Origin: Umezawaea sp049997955
GTDB taxonomy: Bacteria; Actinomycetota; Actinomycetes; Mycobacteriales; Pseudonocardiaceae
Length of the DNA: 64,000 bases
Direction of reading: 5' to 3'
Assembly: GCA_049997955.1 (NCBI GenBank)
Contig: JAEBDY010000016.1
Location: 124,001 to 188,000 of the forward strand
Within the stretch, counting starts at the first letter, position 1. Each line of letters opens with the position of its first letter. The position numbers and the translations under genes were made by a program. A model generated the notes under the pieces. That model was not told the DNA's origin. It made no database searches and saw nothing but the letters and a program-made list of their open reading frames with translations. Shown here one piece after another: positions 17,482 to 25,246 of the stretch.

Positions 17482-18351
17482 ATGGGCACTGTGAACGACC
17501 AGGAACGCGCCCACGTCGCCGCGGGCACCGCCGCCATCGCCGCCGGTGTCGAGGTGCGCGACGTGACCGGGCTAGACGACCTCGAAGCGGTGTACCGGCT
17601 CTTCGGCGGGATCTGGCGGCCCGCACCGGACAACCCGCCGGTCACCACCCAGATGCTGCGCGCGCTGTCCAAGGCGGGCAACTACGTGTCGGGGGCGTTC
17701 GACGGGCCGGTGCTCGTGGGCGCCTGCGTCGGCTTCTTCGGCGCGCCCGCGGGGCACGTGCTGCACAGCCACGTCGCGGGCGTGGCCTCGACCGCGCTCG
17801 GCAGGCACGTCGGGTTCGCGCTCAAGCTGCACCAGCGCGCGTGGTCCGTGGCGCGCGGGATCGGGGCGGTCGAGTGGACGTTCGACCCGCTGGTCGCGCG
17901 CAACGCGCACTTCAACATCACCAAGCTGGGGGCGCTGCCCGCGGAGTACCTGGCGAACTTCTACGGCGGCATGGCCGACAGCATCAACGGCGGCGACGAC
18001 AGCGACCGGCTGCTCGTGCGCTGGGAGCTGGGCTCCGACGCGGTCACGGCGGCCTGCGCGGGCACGCCCGCGGCCGGTGACGCCGAGGCCGAACGGGCGC
18101 GGGGCGCGGTGGTGGCCCTCGGGCGGTCCGAGCACGGCACGCCCGTTCGGGGTTCGCTGGACGGCGAGACGCTGCTGGTGGCCGTGCCGCGCGACGTCGA
18201 GGCCCTGCGGGCGGCCGATCCCGGCGGGGCGAAGGAGTGGCGGGTCGCGGTGCGCAAGGTCCTCGCCGACGCGCTGGCGGGCGGGGCGAGGATCACCGGG
18301 TTCGACCGGGCTGGTTGGTACGTCGTGACGAACGGGAAGGGCAGTCGATGA
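17482..18351 (+). CDS. GNAT-family acyltransferase (COG3375-type), probable D-amino-acid N-succinyltransferase
   Basis: About 289 residues. Features: GVEVRDVTGLDDLEAVYRLFGGIW, YVSGAFDGPVLVGACVGFFG, LHSHVAGVASTALGRHVGFALKLHQRAWS, VEWTFDPLVARNAHFNITKLGA and YLANFYG. This is the long GNAT subfamily found next to N-succinylamino-acid racemases. In Geobacillus such an enzyme was reported to succinylate D-amino acids using succinyl-CoA. Its TGA overlaps the racemase ATG (ATGA at 18348), so the two are translationally coupled. The start is uncertain: ATG 17482 has GGAG close upstream; GTG 17398, directly after the previous stop, and GTG 17491 are alternatives. Confidence 0.75.
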   Translation: MGTVNDQERAHVAAGTAAIAAGVEVRDVTGLDDLEAVYRLFGGIWRPAPDNPPVTTQMLRALSKAGNYVSGAFDGPVLVGACVGFFGAPAGHVLHSHVAGVASTALGRHVGFALKLHQRAWSVARGIGAVEWTFDPLVARNAHFNITKLGALPAEYLANFYGGMADSINGGDDSDRLLVRWELGSDAVTAACAGTPAAGDAEAERARGAVVALGRSEHGTPVRGSLDGETLLVAVPRDVEALRAADPGGAKEWRVAVRKVLADALAGGARITGFDRAGWYVVTNGKGSR

Positions 18352-19454
18352 AGCTGACCGGAGTGGAGCTGCGCCGGATCCGGATGCCCCTGGTGGCGCC
18401 GTTCCGGACGTCGTTCGGCACCCAGACCGCGCGGGACGTGCTGCTGCTGCGCGCGGTCACCGACGAGGCGGAGGGCTGGGGCGAGTGCGTGGCGATGTCC
18501 GACCCGCTCTACTCCTCCGAGTACGTGGACGCGGCGGCCGACGTGCTGACCCGGTTCCTGGTCCCGGCGCTCGGCGCGCGCGGGCGGCTGGACGCGAACG
18601 CGGTCGCGCCCGCGCTGGAGCCGTTCCGGGGTCACCGGATGGCGAAGGCGGCGCTGGAGATGGCCGTGCTCGACGCCGAACTGCGGGCGGAGGGGCGGCC
18701 CCTGTCCCGTGAGCTGGGCGCCACCCGCGACCGGGTCCCGTGCGGGGTGTCGGTCGGCATCATGGACTCGATCGGCGAGCTGCTCGACGTCGTCGGCGGG
18801 TACCTCGACGCGGGGTACGTGCGGATCAAGCTGAAGATCGAGCCGGGGTGGGACGTCGAGCCGGTGCGCGCGGTGCGCGAGCGGTTCGGCGACGACGTGC
18901 TGCTCCAGGTCGACGCGAACACCGCGTACACCGTCGCCGACGCGCGCCACCTCGCCCGGCTGGACCCGTTCGGGCTGCTGCTGATCGAGCAGCCGCTCGA
19001 CGAGGAGGACCTGCTCGGGCACGCGGAGCTGGCGAAGGTGATCAGCACGCCGGTGTGCCTCGACGAGTCGATCACGTCCGCGCGGTCGGCCGCGGCCGCC
19101 ATCTCGATGGGGGCGGCCGCGATCGTGAACATCAAGCCGGGTCGGGTCGGCGGCTACCTGGAGGCCAAGCGGATCCACGACGTGTGCGTGGCCCACGGCG
19201 TGCCGGTGTGGTGCGGCGGGATGCTGGAGACCGGCCTCGGCCGGGCCGCGAACGTGGCGCTCGCCGCGTTGCCCGGTTTCACCCTGCCGGGCGACACGTC
19301 CGCCTCGGACCGGTTCTACCGCAAGGACATCACCACGCCGTTCGTGCTCGACGACGGGCACCTCGCGGTGCCCACCGGGCCCGGTCTCGGTGTGGAGCCG
19401 CTGGCCGACGAACTGGAGGCGGTGACGACCTCCACCGAGTGGCTGCCCCTCTGA
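18348..19454 (+). CDS. N-succinyl/N-acylamino-acid racemase (NSAR/OSBS family, enolase superfamily)
   Basis: 368 residues, the length of the Amycolatopsis N-acylamino-acid racemase. The sequence follows that enzyme closely from MKLTGVELRRIRMPLVAPFRTSFGTQ onward. Catalytic and metal residues fall at the known numbers: Lys163 (in KLK) and Lys263 (NIKPGR) as acid/base pair; Asp189, Glu214 and Asp239 as Mg ligands. The 20s loop (FRTSFGT) and GGMLETGLGRAANVALAALP are conserved. It should racemise N-succinyl or N-acyl amino acids and may also have o-succinylbenzoate synthase activity. Coupled to the upstream GNAT, it suggests D- to L-amino-acid conversion. No M20 desuccinylase is present nearby to finish the pathway. 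Confidence 0.9.
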   Translation: MKLTGVELRRIRMPLVAPFRTSFGTQTARDVLLLRAVTDEAEGWGECVAMSDPLYSSEYVDAAADVLTRFLVPALGARGRLDANAVAPALEPFRGHRMAKAALEMAVLDAELRAEGRPLSRELGATRDRVPCGVSVGIMDSIGELLDVVGGYLDAGYVRIKLKIEPGWDVEPVRAVRERFGDDVLLQVDANTAYTVADARHLARLDPFGLLLIEQPLDEEDLLGHAELAKVISTPVCLDESITSARSAAAAISMGAAAIVNIKPGRVGGYLEAKRIHDVCVAHGVPVWCGGMLETGLGRAANVALAALPGFTLPGDTSASDRFYRKDITTPFVLDDGHLAVPTGPGLGVEPLADELEAVTTSTEWLPL

Positions 19455-19485
19455 TTCGTCCACCACGACGGGTGAACCGGTGGTT

Positions 19486-19503
19486 TTCGTCCGCGCCGAC
19501 GAA
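19486..19503. promoter_or_regulatory. Candidate PucR operator TTCGTC-N6-GACGAA
   Basis: Perfect 6-bp inverted repeat between the racemase and PucR genes; a further TTCGTC lies at 19455-19460. A -10-like TAGTTT (19526-19531) just before GTG 19537 would place this repeat over the -35 region, which fits autoregulation. Confidence 0.4.
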
Positions 19504-19536
19504 CTCCCGCCGCGCGGATGCCCCTAGTTTCGAGAG

Positions 19537-21156
19537 GTGACCCCGATACCCCACGCCGGTCTCGGCCGGGTGCTCGACGACCTCGGCGCGACGCTGCTGG
19601 AACTCGTCCACGGCCACCCGGACCGGGGGCGCTCCATCGGGGGCGTCACCATCCACGACCCGCTGGACGACGCGCCGCCGCCGCGGAACGCGCTCGTGCT
19701 GGGCGTCGGGCTGGGGTCGTCGGCGGAGATCGCGGGCCTGCTGCGCTCGGTGGGCGGGCACGCCGCCGTGGGACTGGTGGTGCGGGCGCCCGTGCCGGTG
19801 TCCGACGAGGTGGCCGCGGCGGTCGAGGAGACCGGCGTGGCGCTGCTCGCCCTGACCCGAGGCGCGTCGTGGGCGCAGCTCGCCGCGATGCTGCGGTCCC
19901 TGCTGGCCGAGGGCGACATCGGCGGCGTGGGACCGGAGACGTTGGGCGGCATTCCCTCCGGTGACCTGTTCGCGCTGTCCAACGCGGTCGCCGCGCTCCT
20001 AGACGCCCCGGTGACGATCGAGGACCGCGGGTCGCGCGTGCTGGCGTTCTCCGGCCGCCAGGACGAGGCGGACTCGTCCAGGGTGGAGACCATCCTGGGT
20101 CGCCAGGTGCCCGAGAAGTACTCGCGCGTGCTGGTCGAGCGGGGCGTGTTCCACGACCTGTACCGCACCGACCAGCCGGTGTACGTCGAGCCGGTGACGC
20201 CGTCGTCGCTGCCCCGCGTCGCGGTGGCCGTGCGCGCGGGCGACGACGTGCTCGGCTCGATCTGGGCCGCCGTGCGCGAACCGCTCAACGCGGACCGCGC
20301 CACGGCCCTGGTCGACGCGGCCAGGCTGGTGGCGCTGCACATGCTCCGCATCCGCGCGGGCGCCGACGTGGAGCGCAGGCTGCGCACGGACCTGCTCGGC
20401 ACCGCGCTCGAAGGGGGTCCCGGTGCCCGCGACGCCCTGGACCGCCTCGGTCTGGCGGGCCGACCGGTGGTGGTCCTCGCCATGGCGACCACCCACCCCA
20501 CCGGGTCCACGGCCACCGAGGCCGCCCTGTCCACGGAACGGCAACGGCTGGGCGACGCCCTCGCGATGCACCTGAGCGCGCTGCACCCCCGCTGCGCGAC
20601 CGCCCTGATCGGCGACGTCACCTACGGGCTGGTGCCGTCGACCGCCGACGGCGACCAGCGCGCCCTGACCATCGCCGCCGACTTCCTCGACCGCGTCGGC
20701 GACCGGACACGGGCCGTGATCGCCGTCAGCCCGGTGGCCGCGGACACCACCGACCTCCCGCCCGCGCGCGCCAGTGCCGACCGCGCCCTGCGGGTCCTGC
20801 GCGCGGGTGGCGCCCGCCGCACCGCCCGCCTGTCGGACGTCCACGTGGAAGCGCTCGTGCTGGAGCTGCGCGACCTGGCTGCCGCCCAGGGCGACCGCCC
20901 GACCGGCGCCATCGCCAAGCTGATCGCCTACGACAGGCAGCACACGGCCAACCTCGTGGAGACCCTGAGCGCCTGGCTGAACGCCTTCGGCGACGTCATC
21001 GCGGCCTCGGCGGCCGTCCACGTCCACCCGAACACCTTCCGCTACCGGCTGCGGCGGCTGGCGGACATCGGCGACCTGGACCTCACCGACCCCGAGGCCC
21101 GCTTCGCCGCGATGCTGCAGCTCCGCGTGCTGTCCTCGGCGCCGTCACCGCGCTAG
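19537..21156 (+). CDS. PucR/CdaR-family transcriptional regulator
   Basis: 539 residues from GTG 19537. The N-terminal PucR-type sensor domain (SIGGVTIHDPLDD, NALVLGVGL) is followed by a GGDEF-like/GAF-like central region and the PucR C-terminal HTH: VETLSAWLNAFGDVIAASAAVHVHPNTFRYRLRRLADIGDLDLTDPEARFAAMLQLRVL. Members usually activate catabolic operons for purines, amino acids or sugar acids. It lies 82 bp after the racemase in the same direction and is the obvious candidate regulator of the D-amino-acid operon. The mRNA may be leaderless. Its stop shares the bases CTAG with the stop of the convergent small gene at 21153. Confidence 0.9.
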   Translation: MTPIPHAGLGRVLDDLGATLLELVHGHPDRGRSIGGVTIHDPLDDAPPPRNALVLGVGLGSSAEIAGLLRSVGGHAAVGLVVRAPVPVSDEVAAAVEETGVALLALTRGASWAQLAAMLRSLLAEGDIGGVGPETLGGIPSGDLFALSNAVAALLDAPVTIEDRGSRVLAFSGRQDEADSSRVETILGRQVPEKYSRVLVERGVFHDLYRTDQPVYVEPVTPSSLPRVAVAVRAGDDVLGSIWAAVREPLNADRATALVDAARLVALHMLRIRAGADVERRLRTDLLGTALEGGPGARDALDRLGLAGRPVVVLAMATTHPTGSTATEAALSTERQRLGDALAMHLSALHPRCATALIGDVTYGLVPSTADGDQRALTIAADFLDRVGDRTRAVIAVSPVAADTTDLPPARASADRALRVLRAGGARRTARLSDVHVEALVLELRDLAAAQGDRPTGAIAKLIAYDRQHTANLVETLSAWLNAFGDVIAASAAVHVHPNTFRYRLRRLADIGDLDLTDPEARFAAMLQLRVLSSAPSPR

Positions 21157-21383
21157 TCCGCCGGGCCGCGCAGCGTCAGCACCACCCGCAGCACGTGCTC
21201 CACGGCGGAGCCGAACACCGCGCCGCGCAACTCGCCGCGGGTGGCGAGGTTGAGGGCGGCGAACTCCAGCATGCGGTCCTCGCCCACCCGCCGGACGACG
21301 AGCGCGGCGATCTCCTCCAGGTCGAGGCCGGGGTTGTCGAGGCGGGTCAGCGCGAACTCCACGATCAGTTCCTCGTCGGTCAC
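21153..21383 (-). CDS. Small conserved-looking hypothetical protein
   Basis: 76 residues, starting VTDEELIVEFALTRLDNPGLDLEEIAALVVRRVGEDRMLEFAALNLATRGELR. Acidic and helical, with no cysteine and no membrane segment. GTG 21383 was chosen because GGGAGGG sits 5 nt upstream; an earlier in-frame GTG at 21401 is possible. I do not recognise the family. Stop codons of this gene and PucR overlap tail to tail in CTAG. It has the same orientation as the glycosylase gene, 33 bp downstream of it, so may be the last gene of that operon. Confidence 0.6.
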   Translation of the reverse strand: MTDEELIVEFALTRLDNPGLDLEEIAALVVRRVGEDRMLEFAALNLATRGELRGAVFGSAVEHVLRVVLTLRGPAD

Positions 21384-21416
21384 GGTGCCCTCCCTCGCCA
21401 CTGCGTCGAGCGTAGT

Positions 21417-22292
21417 TCAGGCGGGAACGGCGCGGCCGCCGATCTCGTGGGTGCGCTGCTCGCGCAGGACGCGCAGGTGGACGGCGGCCCAGGTGCGGAA
21501 CGGCCGCCAGGCCTCCGACACGGCGGCGAGCGTGCGGCCGGGGCCGTACCGGTGGCCGACCTCGTCGTCGAGCCTGCGCTCGTGGCGCGGGACCGCGTCC
21601 GGGGCGTTGGCGCCGCGGATGACGACGAGTTCGGCGGCGAACGGGCCGAGGCCCTTCACCTCCCGAACGACGCGGACGGCGTCGTCGGGGTCCACCGCGC
21701 GGAGCGCGACGGCGTCGAGGCGGCCGTCCAGCGCGGCGTCGGCGACCGCGCGCAGGTACTCGGTCTTGCGGCCGGGCAGGTCGAGGTCGAGGCCGTGCAG
21801 CACCTCCGGGGCGGGGAACGCGCCGTCCTCGCCGTGCCGCCGGACGAGGTCGTCGCGCAGCCGGGCGGCCTGGGCGATCCGCAGCCGCTGGGACAGCACG
21901 GCCCAGACCGCGGCCTCGTACGGGGAGTGGAACCCGCACGGCCGCAGGCCGGGCAGGCGCCGCTGGGCGTCGGCGACGACCTGGTCGCGCTCGGCGACCT
22001 CGGGCCAGCCTCGGGCGTCGACGTCCAGGGAGAGGAACCGGGCGGCTTGCGCGGCGGCCCGGTCGAGGTCGCCGTCGCCGGTCACGGCGATCCGCGCCGC
22101 GCCGTTCCGCTGGGTGACGCGCACCTCGGCGCGGCTCCAGTCGCCTTCGACGCGGAACACCGTCCACATCTCGTGGGGGTTGCCCCCGGAGGGCAGCGCG
22201 GCGGGCGCGAAGCCCTCCCAGAACCGCTTGCCGGTGACCAGCGACCACGGCCCCGACACCTCGACGGTCGTCTCGTGGCGCTTCACGATCAC
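21417..22292 (-). CDS. DNA-3-methyladenine glycosylase 2 family protein (HhH-GPD)
   Basis: 291 residues. GTG 22292 overlaps the stop of the upstream VOC gene (GTGA). The N-terminal half has an AlkA-like beta domain (VSGPWSLVTGKRFWEGFAPAA). The helix-hairpin-helix part reads CGFHSPYEAAVWAVLSQRLRIAQAARL, PGRKTEYLRAVADAALDGRLD and VKGLGPFAAELVVIRGANAPDAVP. The usual catalytic Asp of HhH-GPD enzymes is not obvious after PDAVPRHERRL, so base excision activity is likely but not certain. It would remove alkylated purines. Co-transcription with a VOC gene under a MarR operator suggests a response to an electrophile or xenobiotic. Confidence 0.8.
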   Translation of the reverse strand: MIVKRHETTVEVSGPWSLVTGKRFWEGFAPAALPSGGNPHEMWTVFRVEGDWSRAEVRVTQRNGAARIAVTGDGDLDRAAAQAARFLSLDVDARGWPEVAERDQVVADAQRRLPGLRPCGFHSPYEAAVWAVLSQRLRIAQAARLRDDLVRRHGEDGAFPAPEVLHGLDLDLPGRKTEYLRAVADAALDGRLDAVALRAVDPDDAVRVVREVKGLGPFAAELVVIRGANAPDAVPRHERRLDDEVGHRYGPGRTLAAVSEAWRPFRTWAAVHLRVLREQRTHEIGGRAVPA

Positions 22293-22660
22293 GCCTTGTC
22301 GTGGATGGTGATCGCGTACCCGTCGGGGTCGGCGAAGGTGAACGTGCGCCCGAACGGCCCGTCGAACGGGGCCGCGACGATCGGGACGTCCGCGACCGCC
22401 AACCGGTCGTGCAGGGCCTGCGCGTCGTCGGCGTGCAGCCACAGCGCGACCCCCAGCCCCGGCCGCGGGGTGGCGGCGTCCAGGTCGACGCCCGGCAGCG
22501 GCTCCCGCACGGCGAACGAGATCGGCTTGGTGTCGAACACCACCGCGCCGGGCGGGGTGACGGGCAGCCTGCGCAGCCCGAGGTGGGTCTCGTAGAAGTC
22601 GGCGGCGCGGTCCAGGTCGCGCACCTGGAGGGCGAGGAAGTCGGGTCCGGTGACGGTCAT
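22289..22660 (-). CDS. VOC (glyoxalase/bleomycin-resistance/dioxygenase) family protein
   Basis: 123 residues from ATG 22660 (GGAGG 5 nt upstream). Two beta-alpha-beta-beta-beta modules: LALQVRDLDRAADFYETHLGLRRLP and LHDRLAVADVPIVAAPFDGPFGRTFTFADPDGYAITIHDK. The family includes glutathione or thiol transferases, bleomycin-binding proteins and dioxygenases, and the sequence alone does not pick one. First gene of an operon with the AlkA-like glycosylase and divergent from a MarR gene with two identical operator sites between them. Confidence 0.85.
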   Translation of the reverse strand: MTVTGPDFLALQVRDLDRAADFYETHLGLRRLPVTPPGAVVFDTKPISFAVREPLPGVDLDAATPRPGLGVALWLHADDAQALHDRLAVADVPIVAAPFDGPFGRTFTFADPDGYAITIHDKA

Positions 22661-22676
22661 GTCGTCCTCCACTTGG

Positions 22677-22721
22677 ATGTCAGTGTGTTGACATGCGGAA
22701 GGTATGTCACGATGCTGACAT
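22677..22721. promoter_or_regulatory. Two identical MarR operators, ATGTCA-N6-TGACAT
   Basis: Perfect palindromes at 22677-22694 and 22704-22721, 27 bp apart, in the divergent gap between VOC (22660) and MarR (22720). The second includes the first two bases of the MarR ATG. Size and symmetry fit MarR dimers, so both genes are probably repressed together. Confidence 0.7.
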
Positions 22722-23175
22722 GAGTCAAGTCGAGTTGGTCGGTCCCCTGGACGAGGCGGTGGGGTACACGCTCAAGAGGGCGGCCACCGCACTGCGGACC
22801 GCGATGGACGCGGCACTGCGGCCGCTGGAGCTGACCGTGCCGCAGTACTCCTGCCTGGAGGTGCTCGCGCAGCGGCCGGGGCTGTCCAACGCGGAGCTGG
22901 CGCGAGCCGTGTTCGTCACGCGCCAGTCGATGAACCTGGTGCTGCGCGGCTTGCAGGAGCGCGGGCTGATCGCCCGTCCGGCGACCGCGCCCCACGGCCG
23001 CGCCCTGCCCAGCAGGCTCACCCCCGAGGGCCACGAGCAGCTCCGCGCCGCGAGCGCCGCCGTGCGGGCGGTCGAGCGGCGGATGCTCTCGCCGTTCTCC
23101 GCGGAGCAGCGGGACCGGCTGCTGGACGACCTCGTCGCCTGCGTCGACGCGCTCAACCCCGCCGAGGAGGACTGA
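22720..23175 (+). CDS. MarR family transcriptional regulator
   Basis: 151 residues from ATG 22720. Winged-helix core: LTVPQYSCLEVLAQRPGLSNAELARAVFVTRQSMNLVLRGLQERGLIARPATAPHGRALPSRLTPEG. Flanking helices form the dimer interface. No Shine-Dalgarno is evident, and the operator palindrome runs into the start codon, so the mRNA may be leaderless and the protein a strict self-repressor. The divergent VOC-glycosylase operon is its likely target. Ligands of such regulators are usually phenolic or oxidising compounds. Confidence 0.9.
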   Translation: MSQVELVGPLDEAVGYTLKRAATALRTAMDAALRPLELTVPQYSCLEVLAQRPGLSNAELARAVFVTRQSMNLVLRGLQERGLIARPATAPHGRALPSRLTPEGHEQLRAASAAVRAVERRMLSPFSAEQRDRLLDDLVACVDALNPAEED

Positions 23176-23187
23176 CCCCGTGGTTCG

Positions 23188-23583
23188 TCAGCGACGGAGG
23201 TCGGCGCAGCCGACGCACCTCGTGGCCGCGGGCAGGGCCGCCAACCGCTCGTCGCCGATCGCCCGACCGCACCGCTCGCACTCGCCGTAGACGCCCGCGC
23301 GGATCCGGGCCTCGGCCAGGTCCAGTTCACCCAGCTCGGCGCGGACCATGTCGAGCAGACCGGCGGCCTGTGCGCGGTCGACGGCGACCGTCACGCCCTC
23401 GGGGTCGTGCTCGTCGTCGTTGGACGTCCACTCGGACGCCTCCTTGATGCCGTTCAGGCGCCGGGTCAGCGACGCGAGCACGTCCACCAGACCGGCCCGT
23501 CGAGCCTCGACCGCCCGCAGGGCACCGCTGTCCACCCCCACCTCAACCGCCCGCGCCGCGCCGGGCATTCCCGGTACCGCCAC
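23188..23583 (-). CDS. DksA/TraR-type C4 zinc-finger protein
   Basis: Up to 131 residues. The C-terminal zinc finger is CERCGRAIGDERLAALPAATRCVGCADLRR, typical of DksA/TraR. The N-terminal part is a helical coiled-coil candidate (LTRRLNGIKEASEW, AGLLDMVRAELGELDLAEARI). Such proteins bind the RNA polymerase secondary channel and tune transcription, here perhaps without ppGpp dependence. The start is unsure: no strong ribosome-binding site; GTG 23583 and ATG 23568 are both possible. It is convergent with MarR. Confidence 0.8.
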   Translation of the reverse strand: MAVPGMPGAARAVEVGVDSGALRAVEARRAGLVDVLASLTRRLNGIKEASEWTSNDDEHDPEGVTVAVDRAQAAGLLDMVRAELGELDLAEARIRAGVYGECERCGRAIGDERLAALPAATRCVGCADLRR

Positions 23584-23589
23584 GGATCG

Positions 23590-24528
23590 TCACGCCCGTG
23601 CGCGGGCGGTGGCCGCCGTGCGCCGGAACTCGACCGGGTTGACGCCCCGGACCCGCTTGAACGCCGCGCTGAACCCGAAGGCGTCCGCGTAGCCGACGGC
23701 GCGGGCGACGTCCGCGAGGGTCGCCGTCTCCCGCTCGGCCATCAGGTCGGCCGCGAGCGTCATGCGCCAGCGGGTGAGGTAGGTCAGCGGCGGTTCGCCC
23801 ACCAGGTCGGCGAACCGCTTGGCCAGCGTGGACCGCGACACCGCGGTCCGGTCGGCCAGCGCGGAGACGGTCCACGGCGCCGCCGGTTCCTCGTGCAGCA
23901 GGCGCAGCGCGGCGCCGACGACCGGATCGCGCTGGGCCGCCCACCAGGCGGGCGGTTCGCCACCGGGCCGGTCGAACCACTCGCGCAGCGTGCACACCAG
24001 CATCCAGTCCAGCAGCCGGTCGAGCACCACCTGCTGGCCGGGGGTGTCGGCGGCGACCTCGGCGGCGAGGTGGTCCACCACGGCGTCGCCCGTGCCCCCG
24101 GCGCACACGCGCAGCACGACGGGCAGCGCGTCGAGCAGTCTGCGGCTGATCTCGCCGCGCACCGGGTAGGCGCCGACGATCAACGTCGTCGCGCCGTCGC
24201 CGCGCTCGTTCCAGCCACGCCGGTGCCGGGTGCCGCCCTGCTCGGGCGCCGCGCACTGCTCGCCGTAGGCGACCGGTTCGGCCGAGGTGCCGACCTCGTC
24301 GACGAAGGTGAACGTCGTCGGGCCGCGCACGACGATCGTCTCGCGAGCGCCGAGCCGCTCGGGCGGGCCGTCCTCCGGCACGATCCACCCCGACCCGCCG
24401 AGCACGGTGCACAGGGTCAGCGGCGCGCCGTCCACGAAGTGCAGCGCCCAGGGCGGGGACAGGGTCGAACTGCCGAACAACGAGCCCTGGGCCCGCATCC
24501 CGCGGAACAGGTCACCGAACGCGTCCAC
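23590..24528 (-). CDS. AraC family regulator with cupin (RcsA-type) sensor domain
   Basis: 312 residues from GTG 24528. The N-terminal cupin_6-like domain (VDAFGDLFRGMRAQGSLFGSSTLSPPWALHF) is followed by the two HTHs of AraC: VSALADRTAVSRSTLAKRFADLVGEPPLTYLTRWRM and LADVARAVGYADAFGFSAAFKRVRGVNPVEFRR. A -10-like TAATCT (24536-24541, minus strand) lies 7 nt upstream of this GTG, so the mRNA is probably leaderless; GTG 24552 is an alternative. Divergent from the pyridoxamine-oxidase-like gene at 24748, a plausible target. Confidence 0.85.
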   Translation of the reverse strand: MDAFGDLFRGMRAQGSLFGSSTLSPPWALHFVDGAPLTLCTVLGGSGWIVPEDGPPERLGARETIVVRGPTTFTFVDEVGTSAEPVAYGEQCAAPEQGGTRHRRGWNERGDGATTLIVGAYPVRGEISRRLLDALPVVLRVCAGGTGDAVVDHLAAEVAADTPGQQVVLDRLLDWMLVCTLREWFDRPGGEPPAWWAAQRDPVVGAALRLLHEEPAAPWTVSALADRTAVSRSTLAKRFADLVGEPPLTYLTRWRMTLAADLMAERETATLADVARAVGYADAFGFSAAFKRVRGVNPVEFRRTAATARARA

Positions 24529-24747
24529 ACCGGCGAGATTAGACGAACGCACAGGCGAACCGGCTCCTCACCCATGGATCCGTCCGAGCGGGACCCGTTG
24601 AATCGGGTTCATGAGCAACGGCACCGGGTGGAGCGCCGCGCCCGGCACCGGCCGGGGTGTTCGACCACCATTCGCGGAACACCCGCCTCGCCGCCCGTAC
24701 GAGAACCCCCAGACCGATCCCACCACCCGCCTTCCGGAAGGACCGCG

Positions 24748-25176
24748 ATGAGCACCGACGCCCACTCCCTGACCGCCGAGGACCTCGACTTCCTCCGGCG
24801 CCCCCTGCACGGGTTCCTCTCCGTGGCCGCGGGCCCGGTCCCGCCGCAGCCGCGGCCGGTGTGGTTCGAGGCCACCGCCGAGGGCGCGGTCCAGCTCTTC
24901 ACGGACCCGGAGTCGCTGAAGGTGCGCCGCCTGCGCCGCGACCCGCGCGCCTCGATCGTCGTCGCCGCCCCGACCGGTGAGCGCGAGCGCTGGGTGTCGA
25001 TCGCGGGCCGCACCACGGTGGAACCCGACGGGGCGCACGACCTGTGCTCCCGCCTCGCCGCTCGCTACTGGGACCTCGACGACCCGACCCGCGCCGAGGA
25101 CCTCGCGGCCATCCTGGCCACCGACCAGGTCCGCCTCGTCATCCACCCGGAGACCGTGAGCCGCTACGCGTACTGA
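24748..25176 (+). CDS. Pyridoxamine 5'-phosphate oxidase-like/F420 split-barrel protein
   Basis: 142 residues from ATG 24748 (GGAAGG upstream). Split-barrel features: LTAEDLDFLRRPLHGFLSVAAG, PVWFEATAEGAVQLFTDPESLKVRRLRRDPRASIVVAAP, ERWVSIAGRTTVEPDGA. Small actinobacterial members bind FMN, heme or F420 and act on unknown substrates. Pro-rich PVPPQPRPVWF replaces the usual loop in relatives. Alone on this strand; the divergent AraC regulator is the only neighbour that suggests control. A strong bidirectional terminator follows. Confidence 0.8.
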   Translation: MSTDAHSLTAEDLDFLRRPLHGFLSVAAGPVPPQPRPVWFEATAEGAVQLFTDPESLKVRRLRRDPRASIVVAAPTGERERWVSIAGRTTVEPDGAHDLCSRLAARYWDLDDPTRAEDLAAILATDQVRLVIHPETVSRYAY

Positions 25177-25182
25177 TCCCCC

Positions 25183-25238
25183 GCGGAGCCCGGTCGACCG
25201 GGCTCCGCGCGTCCGGTCATGACCGGACGCGCGGAGCC
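25183..25238. terminator. Bidirectional terminator with two overlapping perfect hairpins
   Basis: 25183-25208 is a perfect 26-bp palindrome (13-bp arms). 25201-25238 is a second perfect hairpin (18-bp arms, AT loop). They share 25201-25208, so they cannot form together in one RNA. They sit between convergent genes ending at 25176 and 25247. Confidence 0.75.
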
Positions 25239-25246
25239 GTTGAGGA

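Noticed and set aside
10480..17681. Very long open frames opposite the WGR/DUF4132 and S9-S12 genes (over 1000 codons each)
   Set aside because: They mirror genuine genes, have Arg/Gly/Pro/His-rich low-complexity translations and lack domains. This is the usual effect of high third-position GC.
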